From UBA964 sp037444685 (GTDB lineage Bacteria > Pseudomonadota > Gammaproteobacteria > Steroidobacterales > Steroidobacteraceae), in NCBI GenBank assembly GCA_037444685.1, contig JBBILX010000007.1:1-64000 (forward strand): a DNA stretch of 64,000 bases, read 5' to 3'. Each line of letters starts with the position of its first letter. The stretch's first letter is position 1. Positions 35,440-44,460 of this stretch are shown here, piece by piece. The notes under the pieces were generated by a model. That model did not search any database and was not told the DNA's origin. It saw only the letters and a list, made by a program, of their open reading frames with translations. The position numbers and the translations under genes are program-made.

Positions 35440-37860
35440 ATGTCTCGATCTCAGAGTCACTGGGCGCTGGCCGCTGGCTTCGCCCTCGGCGCGTGCGGCG
35501 CGCTCGGCGCGCCGCCATCAACGGCACAGGATCAGGCGGAAGCGGCCGAGAGCCTTGCGCTCGAGGAAATCGTCGTCACGGCACGCAAGCGCGAGGAATC
35601 GCTGCAGGACGTGCCGCTGTCGATCACCGCGTTCTCCGCCGACACGCTCGAGCAACGCGGCATCGAGAGCATCTACGACGTCGCGCGCGTCACGCCCAAC
35701 CTGTCGTTCAACCAGACGTACGGTCGCGCGTTCGACCGACCCGTGATCCGCGGCATGTCGCAGATCCTCGGCGAGCGCACGGTGTCTTTCGTAGTCGATG
35801 GAATCTATCTGGCCGGCAACATCACCGGCGCCGACCTCGACGACGTCGAGACTCTGGAAGTCCTCAAGGGACCGCAGGCTGCGAGTTTCGGCCGCGGCTC
35901 GCTCGCCGGCGTGATCAGCTACCGCACGAAGCGGCCGAGCGCTGAATGGACCGGTCGCGCTTCGATCTCCGGCGGCGACGATGGCTACAAGGAAGTCGCC
36001 GGCAACATCAGCGGGCCGATTCTCGGTGAGACGCTCACCTTCAAGCTCGGCGGTCGCTATTACGACTACGATGGCCAGTACACGGCGATCAGCAGCGATG
36101 GTCGGACGCCGAAGGTCGGGGGCGAGCAGACCAAGCGGGTCTCCGGCGCGCTGCGCTGGCAGCCGACGGAATCGTTCGACCTGACGCTGCGCGCGTTCGC
36201 GGCGCAGAACAACGACGATCTCTACAACAACATCATCTTCACTACGCTCAACTGCTTCCAGACCGCCGGTGGTGCCGCGGCCCGCGGTGGCAGCTACTGC
36301 GGCCGCATCCCCGTGATACCGCAGGACGGCGGCGTGCGAATCGATCTTGCCGACATCGAGCGGCAGGGCGATCCGGGCATCACGCAGGACAGCTTCCTGT
36401 ACAGTGCCGAAGCGAATTGGGATCTCGGCTCGGTCACGGCCACCGCGCTCGTGAGCTGGAACCGCCAGGACGAGGACTGGATCGTCGACGACTACATCAT
36501 CAATGTCACCAATACGGGCACCAGCGGGCCATCGGCCACGCCGGGACCCACGCTCGCGAACTCGAACCCGGGGAACATCACGCGACTGATCACGATCCGC
36601 GAATATCAGTCGCAGGAGCTGCGCTTCGCCTCCGACGGGGAAGGCCGCTGGCAGTGGCTCGCCGGCCTCTACAACTACGAGCAGGACAATACGGGGTTCA
36701 ATGGAGGACCGCGCTACAACACGGTGACGTCGATGACGGGCACGGTCGGCGAGCTGCGAGAGATCTCGCAACCGAGTTCGCCATTCAGCATCGAGAACCA
36801 GGCCGTGTTCGCGGGCCTCAACTTCGATCCCACGGATCGCTGGCATCTGTCGCTTGAAGGCCGCTACGCCAAGGACAAGCTGACGACCAACAACACGGTG
36901 CAGGCCGGCGGCAACTGTGCACGCGTCCTCGAAGCAGAGTTCAAGAGTTTCACGCCACGCGGCTCGGTGCGCTTCGACTTCACGGACGACATCAACGTCT
37001 ATTTCTCGGTCGCGCGCGGCAACAAGCCCGGTGACTTCAACAACTCGCTGTGCAGCGCGCTCGTTCCAGCGAGTGAGTTCGCGCGCCTCAGCACGATCGC
37101 GCCCCTCGACGTCAAGGAGGAGAAGTCGCTGAATCTGGAGCTCGGCACCAAGATGCGCCTCCTCGATGGGCGCATGAGCCTCGATGCCGCGATCTTCTTC
37201 ACGGACTGGGACGATCAGCAGGTGACGGGTAGCCAGACCTATACGACGACGGCCGGCGCCGCCTCGAACATCTCGCTGACGACGAACGCCGGCAAGACCG
37301 AGGTGCGTGGCCTCGAGCTCAACTGGCGCTTCAGGGCGACCGACTACCTCGACCTGAACCTTGCCTACGGCCATGTCGACGCGAAGTTCAAGGAACTCTG
37401 CGACAACGTCTATGCCCTGCTGCTCGGGCCGGTGGAATCGCCGGTGACGAGCAGCGGTCCGTGTCCAAGCGCCGGAACCACGCGCTTCCAGAGCGTCGCG
37501 GGCTTCCGCACCGCCAATGCCCCCGAACACACCGCATCGGCCGGTGTCGAGGTGAACTTCCCGATCACGGAAGCCTGGCGCTTCTTTGCGCGCACCGATG
37601 CCTCTTACCAGAGCGAGCGCTTCGCCGAGGTCTACAACCACGCTTCGAGTGGAGATTCGCTGCGCTTCGATGCGCGGCTTGGTGTGCAGGCGGACCAGTG
37701 GAAGGTGACGCTCTGGGGACGCAATGTCGGCAACGAGCGCTCCGCGAACGCGGTGGTCCGGTTCTTCAATCCCGACTCGGGATTCCTGTTCACCCGTGCC
37801 TATCAGGTGAACTATCCGAACGGGCGTCAGGTGGGGCTGACAGCCGAATACAAGTTTTGA
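35440..37860 (+). CDS. TonB-dependent outer-membrane receptor
   Basis: 806 residues. Signal peptide (to about residue 30), TonB box and plug opening 'LEEIVVTARKREESLQDVPL', plug motif 'PVIRGMSQILGERTVSFVVD', 'VETLEVLKGPQAASFGRGSL', and a beta-barrel ending in 'QVNYPNGRQVGLTAEYKF' with the C-terminal Phe needed for BAM insertion. It belongs to the sphingomonad/steroidobacter-type receptors for organic nutrients and not clearly a siderophore. The neighbours (VOC/hydrolase fusion and two DUF1838 proteins, convergent) suggest uptake of a catabolic substrate. Confidence 0.93.
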   Translation: MSRSQSHWALAAGFALGACGALGAPPSTAQDQAEAAESLALEEIVVTARKREESLQDVPLSITAFSADTLEQRGIESIYDVARVTPNLSFNQTYGRAFDRPVIRGMSQILGERTVSFVVDGIYLAGNITGADLDDVETLEVLKGPQAASFGRGSLAGVISYRTKRPSAEWTGRASISGGDDGYKEVAGNISGPILGETLTFKLGGRYYDYDGQYTAISSDGRTPKVGGEQTKRVSGALRWQPTESFDLTLRAFAAQNNDDLYNNIIFTTLNCFQTAGGAAARGGSYCGRIPVIPQDGGVRIDLADIERQGDPGITQDSFLYSAEANWDLGSVTATALVSWNRQDEDWIVDDYIINVTNTGTSGPSATPGPTLANSNPGNITRLITIREYQSQELRFASDGEGRWQWLAGLYNYEQDNTGFNGGPRYNTVTSMTGTVGELREISQPSSPFSIENQAVFAGLNFDPTDRWHLSLEGRYAKDKLTTNNTVQAGGNCARVLEAEFKSFTPRGSVRFDFTDDINVYFSVARGNKPGDFNNSLCSALVPASEFARLSTIAPLDVKEEKSLNLELGTKMRLLDGRMSLDAAIFFTDWDDQQVTGSQTYTTTAGAASNISLTTNAGKTEVRGLELNWRFRATDYLDLNLAYGHVDAKFKELCDNVYALLLGPVESPVTSSGPCPSAGTTRFQSVAGFRTANAPEHTASAGVEVNFPITEAWRFFARTDASYQSERFAEVYNHASSGDSLRFDARLGVQADQWKVTLWGRNVGNERSANAVVRFFNPDSGFLFTRAYQVNYPNGRQVGLTAEYKF

Positions 37861-37866
37861 GACCGT

Positions 37867-37885
37867 CGGCGGCGTGGTGCCGCCG
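37867..37885. terminator. Bidirectional hairpin between convergent genes
   Basis: CGGCGGC and GCCGCCG pair around a 5-base loop (GTGGT), six bases after the receptor stop and about 30 bases before the end of the convergent VOC/hydrolase gene. No T-run. Confidence 0.4.
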
Positions 37886-37917
37886 CGCGCGACCCTGCAG
37901 TGGGCGGGCGCTGGAGC

Positions 37918-39258
37918 TCAGTCCAGCGCCCGTCTGATCTCCCGCACCACGCCCTCGGGGTCGGCGTCGAACAGACCATAGCCCCACTGCGGCGCATCGA
38001 CGAGCCGCGCGCCGACGATCAGCGTGGCGGCCTGCTCCCCGGCATCCCAGAGCCCGTCCCGCGGGCGGATGATCGTCGTCGGCACTCCGATCGCGCGCAG
38101 GCGTGGCTCGGGCTCCCAGGCGGCCACGGCAGCCATGGCCCAGCCGGCCCGCGTGCCGGCGCGCTGTTTCTCGGCGACGATACGCGCCGCCTGCTCGAGC
38201 GACTGCCCCGGCGGGCGCACGCCCATCGTGCTGCGCCATTCGGCGAGCAGGTGCGAGCCGTCCTCCTCGATCGGAGCCGCCGTGCGTAGCTGTGCCCGCC
38301 GCTCCGCCGAGAACAGCGGCACCGAGATCAGCACCAGTCGCCGCACCTCGCGGGGATAGCGCGTGGCGTACTCGACCGCAAGCAGCGCTCCGGTGTGGTA
38401 TCCGACGAGGTCGATCGGCTCCTTGAGCTCGCCGAGCACGTCGTGCAGCGCCGCGACGTATTCAGCAAGCGGGATCGGCGCAGGCGGCCCGTCCGACTCG
38501 CCGTAGCCCGGGGTATCGGGGGCCAGTACGACCCGGTCGCTGCCGAGCACCGGCAACAGCTCACTGAACATGCGCCCCGAGAGTGGCGACTGGTGCAGCA
38601 GCACCGCGGGCGTCCTGATCCCGCCGGCCGTCGTCGGCGCCGCGCGGCGCAGGTGCAGTTGCCCGAAGCGCATCGGCCGATACTCGCGCACGATGCGCGC
38701 GCCGCGCGCCGGCACCGCCGCCGCGGCGGAGACGGGCTCGCGCTGATTGATCTCGAGCAGATGTCCGTCGGGATCCCAGGCGAACAGGAACGTCGCCTTC
38801 CAGCGCGCCCCGCCCGCGCCCTCGACTTCTGCTGTCCGCGGCGGCCGGTGAATCGGCGTACCGGCGCGCTGCATGCGCCGCCAGATCGCCTCGAGCTCCT
38901 CGGTCTCGATCATCAGCACCGCATCGCCCGGCGCGAGCCGGCGCGGCGGCCTCGGCAACGGGCGCGCTGCGCCATACTGCAGAAGACCGATCATGCCGAC
39001 CCAGGGGTGGCGGCCCTTCATGATCACGAAGCGGCTTGGCGCGCCATGCCGTGCCGCGCTCGGCAGGCTGTCGGGGCCGACGGTGCCGCGGTTGTCGAGC
39101 CACAGTTCGAAGCCAAGCACGTCGCGGTAGAAACGAATCGAGGCGTCGATGTCGTGAACGATCAGGGTCGCGCGCCGCACCAGCGATGGCGGGTCGACGG
39201 CGGTTGCGGCTCGCTCCGCCGGCTCTGCCACGCTCATGATGCTGCCGGATGCAGCCAT
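37918..39258 (-). CDS. VOC (glyoxalase-type) domain fused to alpha/beta-hydrolase-fold domain
   Basis: About 446 residues. A short hydrophobic N-terminus is followed by a VOC/glyoxalase domain (about residues 25-170: 'ATLIVHDIDASIRFYRDVLG' to 'FLFAWDPDGHLLEINQREP') and an alpha/beta-hydrolase domain (about 195-445: 'PAVLLHQSPLSGRMFSELLP', 'VVLAPDTPGYGESDGPP'). The nucleophile elbow reads 'VGYHTGA', so the usual Ser is His or Thr, and the late catalytic His region reads 'QWGYGLFDADP' without His. The start is unsure: ATG 39258, ATG 39237 or TTG 39279. Downstream of the DUF1838 pair on the same strand. Confidence 0.78.
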   Translation of the reverse strand: MAASGSIMSVAEPAERAATAVDPPSLVRRATLIVHDIDASIRFYRDVLGFELWLDNRGTVGPDSLPSAARHGAPSRFVIMKGRHPWVGMIGLLQYGAARPLPRPPRRLAPGDAVLMIETEELEAIWRRMQRAGTPIHRPPRTAEVEGAGGARWKATFLFAWDPDGHLLEINQREPVSAAAAVPARGARIVREYRPMRFGQLHLRRAAPTTAGGIRTPAVLLHQSPLSGRMFSELLPVLGSDRVVLAPDTPGYGESDGPPAPIPLAEYVAALHDVLGELKEPIDLVGYHTGALLAVEYATRYPREVRRLVLISVPLFSAERRAQLRTAAPIEEDGSHLLAEWRSTMGVRPPGQSLEQAARIVAEKQRAGTRAGWAMAAVAAWEPEPRLRAIGVPTTIIRPRDGLWDAGEQAATLIVGARLVDAPQWGYGLFDADPEGVVREIRRALD

Positions 39259-39374
39259 CAGCACCAGCAGGAGCGCCAACCGGGACCGCGAGCGCGAGCG
39301 CCTCCGGGACCTGTCGTCCTCCGTGCGCAGTCGACCGTCGAAAGCTCGTGACCGCACGCTCGCGTGCCGGCGGG

Positions 39375-40340
39375 CTATGGCCCCGCGCCCCCGCCTGCTT
39401 TGGCGGCTTCCGCCGCGCGCTTCGCGTCGATGAACTTCTTGAACACCGTCCACGAGGTCTCGTTCGGACGCGGATCGTCGAGCGGCGGCGGCTCGCGATA
39501 GATCGGGTAATTCGTGTCGATCTCGCGGCGGACGACCTCGGGCAGCTGCTCCCAGCGATCGAGCCGCATGCCGGCCGTGTGGAAGATCACGAGTCCGTCG
39601 CGATCGCCCATTTCCATCCACGGCAGCCAGCGCGAGATACGTCCCCACGAGATCACGGCATTCTCGAGCTCCGTGTCGCGCGCGTCGAGCGCCTCGCGGG
39701 CATCGGCCGCGGTCGTGCCGAACTCCATCGCATGATAGATGCCGCCGACGTAGTCCTGGTACTCGCCCGCAAGCGGATTCTTGTAGAAGAGCCGCGCGGC
39801 GCTGCCGCCCTCGAGCAACAGCCCGTCCTTGACGGTGAGGTCCGCGCCGCGATCGACCGGCTTGCCCTCGCCGTCGCGCGCGCAGAACCAGTCGCGCGCG
39901 TTGACGGGGTCGTTGGCGACGTGTACGACGTCGACCTCGCGACCGGTCCAGGGATTGCGCCACTTGCGCACGACTTCGTTCGTGGCCGGATCGAGGTAGA
40001 ACATCACCTCGCGCGAAACTGAGCGATAGCAGAAGCCGCGCACCGGATCCTCTTTGGTGCGGCACTGGCGGACGTTCATGCCATGCACGTTGAACAGCAG
40101 GCGGTCTCGCTCGCCGGGCACGCGCGAATACATGCGGCCGCTCCACCAGTACAACGTCGGCCGGCCCTCGACAAGCGAGCAGGAGATCTTGGCGCGCAGG
40201 CGAATCTGATCGTCCGGATTGGCCGGATCGAGCAGGCGCTGTGCACCGGCTGCGGAAGCCGTGCTCATCAGCGCGAACGCGGCGAGCGCCGCGAGCGACC
40301 GGCGCGCACGGCACGAATCGTGGCAACGACTGGCGGTCAT
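39375..40340 (-). CDS. Exported DUF1838 family protein (copy 2)
   Basis: 321 residues with signal peptide ('LAALAAFALMSTASAAGAQ'). Family features: 'LYWWSGRMYSRVPGERDRLL', 'FNVHGMNVRQC', 'REVMFYLDPATNEVVRKWRN', 'PWTGREVDVVHVANDPVN' and the C-terminal 'RPNETSWTVFKKFIDA'. ATG 40340 has AGGAGG seven bases before it. It is a tandem paralogue of the protein at 40351-41265, with ten bases between. DUF1838 has no established activity; its members are often found with TonB receptors in sphingomonads and related bacteria. Likely periplasmic. Confidence 0.88.
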   Translation of the reverse strand: MTASRCHDSCRARRSLAALAAFALMSTASAAGAQRLLDPANPDDQIRLRAKISCSLVEGRPTLYWWSGRMYSRVPGERDRLLFNVHGMNVRQCRTKEDPVRGFCYRSVSREVMFYLDPATNEVVRKWRNPWTGREVDVVHVANDPVNARDWFCARDGEGKPVDRGADLTVKDGLLLEGGSAARLFYKNPLAGEYQDYVGGIYHAMEFGTTAADAREALDARDTELENAVISWGRISRWLPWMEMGDRDGLVIFHTAGMRLDRWEQLPEVVRREIDTNYPIYREPPPLDDPRPNETSWTVFKKFIDAKRAAEAAKAGGGAGP

Positions 40341-40350
40341 GGCATCCTCC

Positions 40351-41265
40351 TCATCGCGCCGGCTGCCCAGCCGGTACGCGCTGACGGTCGACAATCTTCT
40401 TGATGTAGGTCCACGAGGTCTCGTTCGGTCGTGCATCGTCGAGCGGCGGCGGCTCGAGGTAGAGCGGATAGTTGTTGCGGATCTCGCTGCGGAGCGGCTC
40501 GCCGAGATCGTCGATGCTGGCGACACGCATGCCGACGGTCGTGAAGACGACGAGACCCGAGCGGCCGCCCATCTTCATCCACGGCAGCCAGTCGGACACC
40601 CGCGCCCAGGAGATCGAGACCGACGGCAGGGTGGGCACCTTCGGATCGAGCAGCGCCTTCGCATCGGCGAAGGTATTGAGCATCTCCATCGCGTGGTACT
40701 TGTTGCCGACCAGATCCTGGTATTCGCCAGCGAGCGGATTGTCGTAGAACAACGGCGCCTCACCACTCGCGATCACCTTGCCCTTGACGAACTGGCCGCG
40801 GAACTCGGTGGGCCGGCCGTCGCTGCCGAAGGCGTACGTCGGCGCGCGCATGTTCACCGGATCATTGGCGACATGGATGACCTCGACCTCCTCGCCGGTC
40901 CATGGGTTCTTCCAGCGGCGCAGGACTTCACTGGTCGCGGGGTCGAGGAACAGCATGACCTCGCGCGAGACCGAGCGGTAGCCGGGGCCGCGCTGCGGAT
41001 CCGAGTACGACCCGCACTGACGGATGTTCATGCCCTGCACGTTGAAGAGCACGCGGTCGCGTTCGCCCGGCACGCGACTCATCATCGTGCCGCGCCACCA
41101 GTGGATCACGTGCCGGCCGTCCTCGAGCGAGCAGACCAGCTTGCGATTGAGCGCGAGCGCGTCCTCGGGTTTGGCCGGATCGAGCCGCTTGGCGGCCTGA
41201 CTCGGCGCCGCGAGACCGACGGACATCAGGACCGCGGCGAGTGCTGCCGTGGACGGCTTCTTCAT
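40351..41265 (-). CDS. Exported DUF1838 family protein (copy 1)
   Basis: 304 residues with signal peptide ('STAALAAVLMSVGLAAPSQA'). It shows the same order of motifs as its neighbour: 'IHWWRGTMMSRVPGERDRVL', 'FNVQGMNIRQC', 'REVMLFLDPATSEVLRRWKN', 'PWTGEEVEVIHVANDPVNM' and 'RPNETSWTYIKKIVDR'. Tandem duplication and later divergence of the pair is the simplest reading. First gene of a three-gene minus-strand unit with copy 2 and the VOC/hydrolase fusion. Confidence 0.88.
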   Translation of the reverse strand: MKKPSTAALAAVLMSVGLAAPSQAAKRLDPAKPEDALALNRKLVCSLEDGRHVIHWWRGTMMSRVPGERDRVLFNVQGMNIRQCGSYSDPQRGPGYRSVSREVMLFLDPATSEVLRRWKNPWTGEEVEVIHVANDPVNMRAPTYAFGSDGRPTEFRGQFVKGKVIASGEAPLFYDNPLAGEYQDLVGNKYHAMEMLNTFADAKALLDPKVPTLPSVSISWARVSDWLPWMKMGGRSGLVVFTTVGMRVASIDDLGEPLRSEIRNNYPLYLEPPPLDDARPNETSWTYIKKIVDRQRVPAGQPAR

Positions 41266-41299
41266 CGATCCCTCCCCGGCCGGCTCGACGCCTGCCGTG

Positions 41300-41512
41300 C
41301 TATTTCCTCAGAGTGTACTCTGCGCCGCAGTACGGGCACTTGGCCCAACCGGTCGCCTCGATCGGCAGGTAGACGCGCGGGTGCGAATTCCAGAGCTGCA
41401 TCTGCGGCATCGGGCAGGACAGCGGCAGATCCTCGGCCGTGACCTCGTAATGATTCTGCGCGTTCGGCTCGATCAGCGGCAGCGGCTTCGACTCGGTCGC
41501 TCTGGCGGTCAT
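41300..41512 (-). CDS. Small zinc-finger (zf-CHCC) domain protein
   Basis: 70 residues. The zinc ligands are visible in order: Cys ('LPLSCPMPQ'), His ('WNSHPRVYLP') and the Cys pair of 'WAKCPYCGAEY'. This CHCC family occurs in many proteobacteria and is related to the small zinc subunit of respiratory complex I, but stand-alone copies have no known job. ATG 41512 is the only start that gives the conserved size. It follows glnE by 26 bases on the same strand, so it is probably co-transcribed with it. Confidence 0.87.
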   Translation of the reverse strand: MTARATESKPLPLIEPNAQNHYEVTAEDLPLSCPMPQMQLWNSHPRVYLPIEATGWAKCPYCGAEYTLRK

Positions 41513-41538
41513 CGGAAACCCCGCGAAGTACGCACCGA

Positions 41539-44451
41539 TTATACGTCGGGGCCGAGGGTCTCGTCCCAGATCGCCGTGACCGCCGCGCGCTCCGCCCGGA
41601 ACTGATCGTGCGGGATCACGCTCGACTCGTCGCGCAGCGAGCGGTGGTGGCCGCGCTCGCGGTAGGCGCGGTAGGCGTTGGTCAGCACGTCCACTTTCTC
41701 CTGCGGTACGAGCGCCGCCGAGGCCACGGACTCGAGCTGGCGGATCGTGTCCGAGAACATCGCGACGGGTGGATAGTCCGCCGCCCAGCGCAGCGCCCAG
41801 TACTGGGCGAGGAACTCGATGTCGGCGATGCCTCCAGGGTCCTGTTTCATGTCCCACTGGCCGGCGCGTGCCTTCGAGAGCTCCCGGCGCATGCGCGCGC
41901 GCATGGAACGCACGTCCTCGCGCAGCGTGTCGCGGCGCACGGCCTCGCGGATCAGCTCGAGCCGCAGCGACTCGAAGCGCGCGCGCAGCTCGGGCGAGCC
42001 GGCCACCGAGCGCGCGTGCAGGAGGGCCTGGTGTTCCCAGGTCCAGGCCTCGCGGCGCTGATATTCGGCGAACGCGTCGATGCCGGTGATCAGCATGCCG
42101 CCCTTTCCGCTCGGCCGCAGCCGCACATCGACCTCGTAGAGCCTGCCGGCGGCCGAATGGACGGTCAGGATGTGCAGGATGCGCTGCGCAAGCCGGACGA
42201 AGAACACCTGGTTGTCGATCGGCCGCTCGCCGGTGGTCTGCTGCGCCTCGCCGCGCGAGTCGTGCAGGAACACGAGATCGAGGTCCGAGGCATAGCCGAG
42301 CTCGATGCCGCCGAGCTTGCCGTAGCCGACCGCGCAGATCCGCACGGGTCGAGGCTCGCCGCCGTCCTCGATGCAGCTCGGCGTGCCGTACTGCGCCGTC
42401 ATCTGCTGCCAGGCGAGCGCGAGGGCCTGCTCGACGATCAGCTCGGCGATATCGGTCAACCGGTCGGACACCCGCATCAGTGGCAGGTGGCCGGCGAGAT
42501 CCGCGATGGCGACGCGGAACACCGCGGCGCGCTTGAACTGGCAAAGCGCCTCGATCGCGCGCTCCGGATCGTCGGTACCGACCCGCTCGAGCCGGTCGGC
42601 GAGATCGGCGGCGAGCTCGGCGCGGGTCGGTGGCGCGGCGAGCATGCGCTCGTCGAGCAGTTCGTCGAGCAGCAGCGGATGCGCCGCGATCTGCTGGGCG
42701 AGGAATTCGCCAGAGCGACAGACCTCGACGAAGCGGCGGCGGGCCGGAGGGTTCTCGTTGAGCAGCGCAAAATACGCGGAGCGCGCGCCGATCGCCTCGA
42801 GCACGCGCAGCAGCCGGCGCAGCAGCGCGAGATGCTCGTCGTCGGCCCGCAGCTCCGCGAGCAGCGCCGGCAACAGGCGCTGCAGGCGCAGGAGTGCGGT
42901 CGTGTCGAGGCGGCGCACCAGCGAGCTGGCGCGAAAGTCCACGAGCAGCTGCGCCACGGCGCCGGCTTCGCCGACCCCGGCGCGTGTCAGTGCGGACGTC
43001 AGCGCGCGCGCATCCTGGGTCTCGTCCCAGACCGGCAGCGGCGCCAGGGCGACACCAAGCGCTTGCCGCTCGGCAGCAGCCTCGCCGACGGCCGCCGCCG
43101 TGCCTTCAGACATCGGGGTCGCGGCTGCAGGGCTGCCGCGTGGCCGCTCCTGCTCGTGGGTGCTGGCGGGCCGAAATACGAGCGCGTGGAAGTGGCGCTG
43201 CACGTTGCTCCGATGCCGGTCGAGTTCCTCGACGAGCGCCGGCCAATCGGCGGCACCCATCGCGCGGACGAGCTGCTCGCGCTGGCGCGGATCCATCGGC
43301 AACTGGTGCGTCTGCTCGTCGCGGAGCATCTGGAGGCGGTTCTCGAGACGGCGCAGGAAGCGGTATGCCGCGTCGAGCTCCCGCACCGCTACCGGCTGCA
43401 GCAGGCGCCTGCCGGCGAGCAGCGGCAGCGCTTCGAGCAGCCGCGGCGTCTGCAGCCGCCGGTCCTGCCCGCCGCGGATCAGCTGGAACGCCTGGACGAT
43501 GAACTCGATCTCGCGGATCCCGCCCGGCCCGAGCTTGATGTGATCGGCCAGCTCGCGTCGCGCGACCTGCCTCTCGATCTGGCCCTTCATCTCGCGCAGC
43601 GATTCGAAGACGCCGAAGTCGAGATAACGGCGATAGACGAATGGGCGCAGCGTCTCCGCGTAAAGTGCTGCGAAGGTCTCCTGCCCGACCAGTGGCCGTG
43701 CCTTCACATAGGCGTACCGCTCCCAGTCGCGTCCGTGTTCGGCGAGATAATCCTCGAGCGCGGAGAAACCGCAGGCCAGCGGGCCAGAGTCGCCGAACGG
43801 GCGCAGCCGCATGTCGACGCGGAACACGATGCCGTCGACCGTCGGAGCCGCGAGCAGCCGTATCAGCGTCTGTCCGAGCCGCTGGAAGAACTCGTCGTGA
43901 CTGACCGGCGCGGCGTGATCGGTCTCGCCGTACTCCGGGAACAGGAAGATCAGGTCGATGTCGCTCGAGAAGTTGAGCTCCCGCCCGCCGAGCTTGCCCA
44001 TGCCGAGCACGACGAGCGGCATCGCGCTGCCATCGGCCGCGCGCGGCGTCCCGTAGCGCGCCGTCGTGACGCGCCACGCGAAGTCGTAAGCGAGCGCGAC
44101 CGCGCGGTCGGCGAACGTCGTCAGCTCCTCGAGCGAGTCCTCGAGCGACGCGAAGCCGCCGAGATCGCGCCAGGCGATGCGGACCATCTCGCGACGGCGC
44201 CAGCGGCGCAGCCACGCGAGCGCGGTGGCCTCGTCGGCGCCGAGCGGCAACGTCTCGCCGCCGGGCAGGCAGAGAGCCTCGCGCAGTCCCTGACGGGGTG
44301 CCCCAACCGCAAGGAGATCCTCGAGCAGCGATGGATCGCGCTCGAAGCCCTCACGGGCGAAGTCGCTGCAGGCAAGCAGCGCGTCGAAAGACGGGATCAG
44401 GCTCCCGTCGTGGGCGACGAGGGCCTGGCGAGTGTCATCGATTGCCTTCAG
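41539..44451 (-). CDS. glnE: Bifunctional glutamine-synthetase adenylyltransferase/deadenylylase
   Basis: Adds and removes AMP on glutamine synthetase in response to PII. Two nucleotidyltransferase halves are seen: 'VLGMGKLGGRELNFSSDIDL' and 'AVGYGKLGGIELGYASDLDL', each with the GS-x(n)-DxD type site, and 'FVKARPLVG'-like 'YAYVKARPLVGQETF'. Homology reaches upstream to 'ACSDFAREGFERDPSLLEDL', but the frame from there to the S9 peptidase stop (TAG, 44461) contains no ATG, GTG or TTG; the first usual start is TTG 44250, which would lose 67 conserved residues. I therefore give a CTG at 44451 (970 residues; E. coli 946). See findings. Confidence 0.88.
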   Translation of the reverse strand: MKAIDDTRQALVAHDGSLIPSFDALLACSDFAREGFERDPSLLEDLLAVGAPRQGLREALCLPGGETLPLGADEATALAWLRRWRRREMVRIAWRDLGGFASLEDSLEELTTFADRAVALAYDFAWRVTTARYGTPRAADGSAMPLVVLGMGKLGGRELNFSSDIDLIFLFPEYGETDHAAPVSHDEFFQRLGQTLIRLLAAPTVDGIVFRVDMRLRPFGDSGPLACGFSALEDYLAEHGRDWERYAYVKARPLVGQETFAALYAETLRPFVYRRYLDFGVFESLREMKGQIERQVARRELADHIKLGPGGIREIEFIVQAFQLIRGGQDRRLQTPRLLEALPLLAGRRLLQPVAVRELDAAYRFLRRLENRLQMLRDEQTHQLPMDPRQREQLVRAMGAADWPALVEELDRHRSNVQRHFHALVFRPASTHEQERPRGSPAAATPMSEGTAAAVGEAAAERQALGVALAPLPVWDETQDARALTSALTRAGVGEAGAVAQLLVDFRASSLVRRLDTTALLRLQRLLPALLAELRADDEHLALLRRLLRVLEAIGARSAYFALLNENPPARRRFVEVCRSGEFLAQQIAAHPLLLDELLDERMLAAPPTRAELAADLADRLERVGTDDPERAIEALCQFKRAAVFRVAIADLAGHLPLMRVSDRLTDIAELIVEQALALAWQQMTAQYGTPSCIEDGGEPRPVRICAVGYGKLGGIELGYASDLDLVFLHDSRGEAQQTTGERPIDNQVFFVRLAQRILHILTVHSAAGRLYEVDVRLRPSGKGGMLITGIDAFAEYQRREAWTWEHQALLHARSVAGSPELRARFESLRLELIREAVRRDTLREDVRSMRARMRRELSKARAGQWDMKQDPGGIADIEFLAQYWALRWAADYPPVAMFSDTIRQLESVASAALVPQEKVDVLTNAYRAYRERGHHRSLRDESSVIPHDQFRAERAAVTAIWDETLGPDV

Positions 44452-44460
44452 GTCCGCAGC

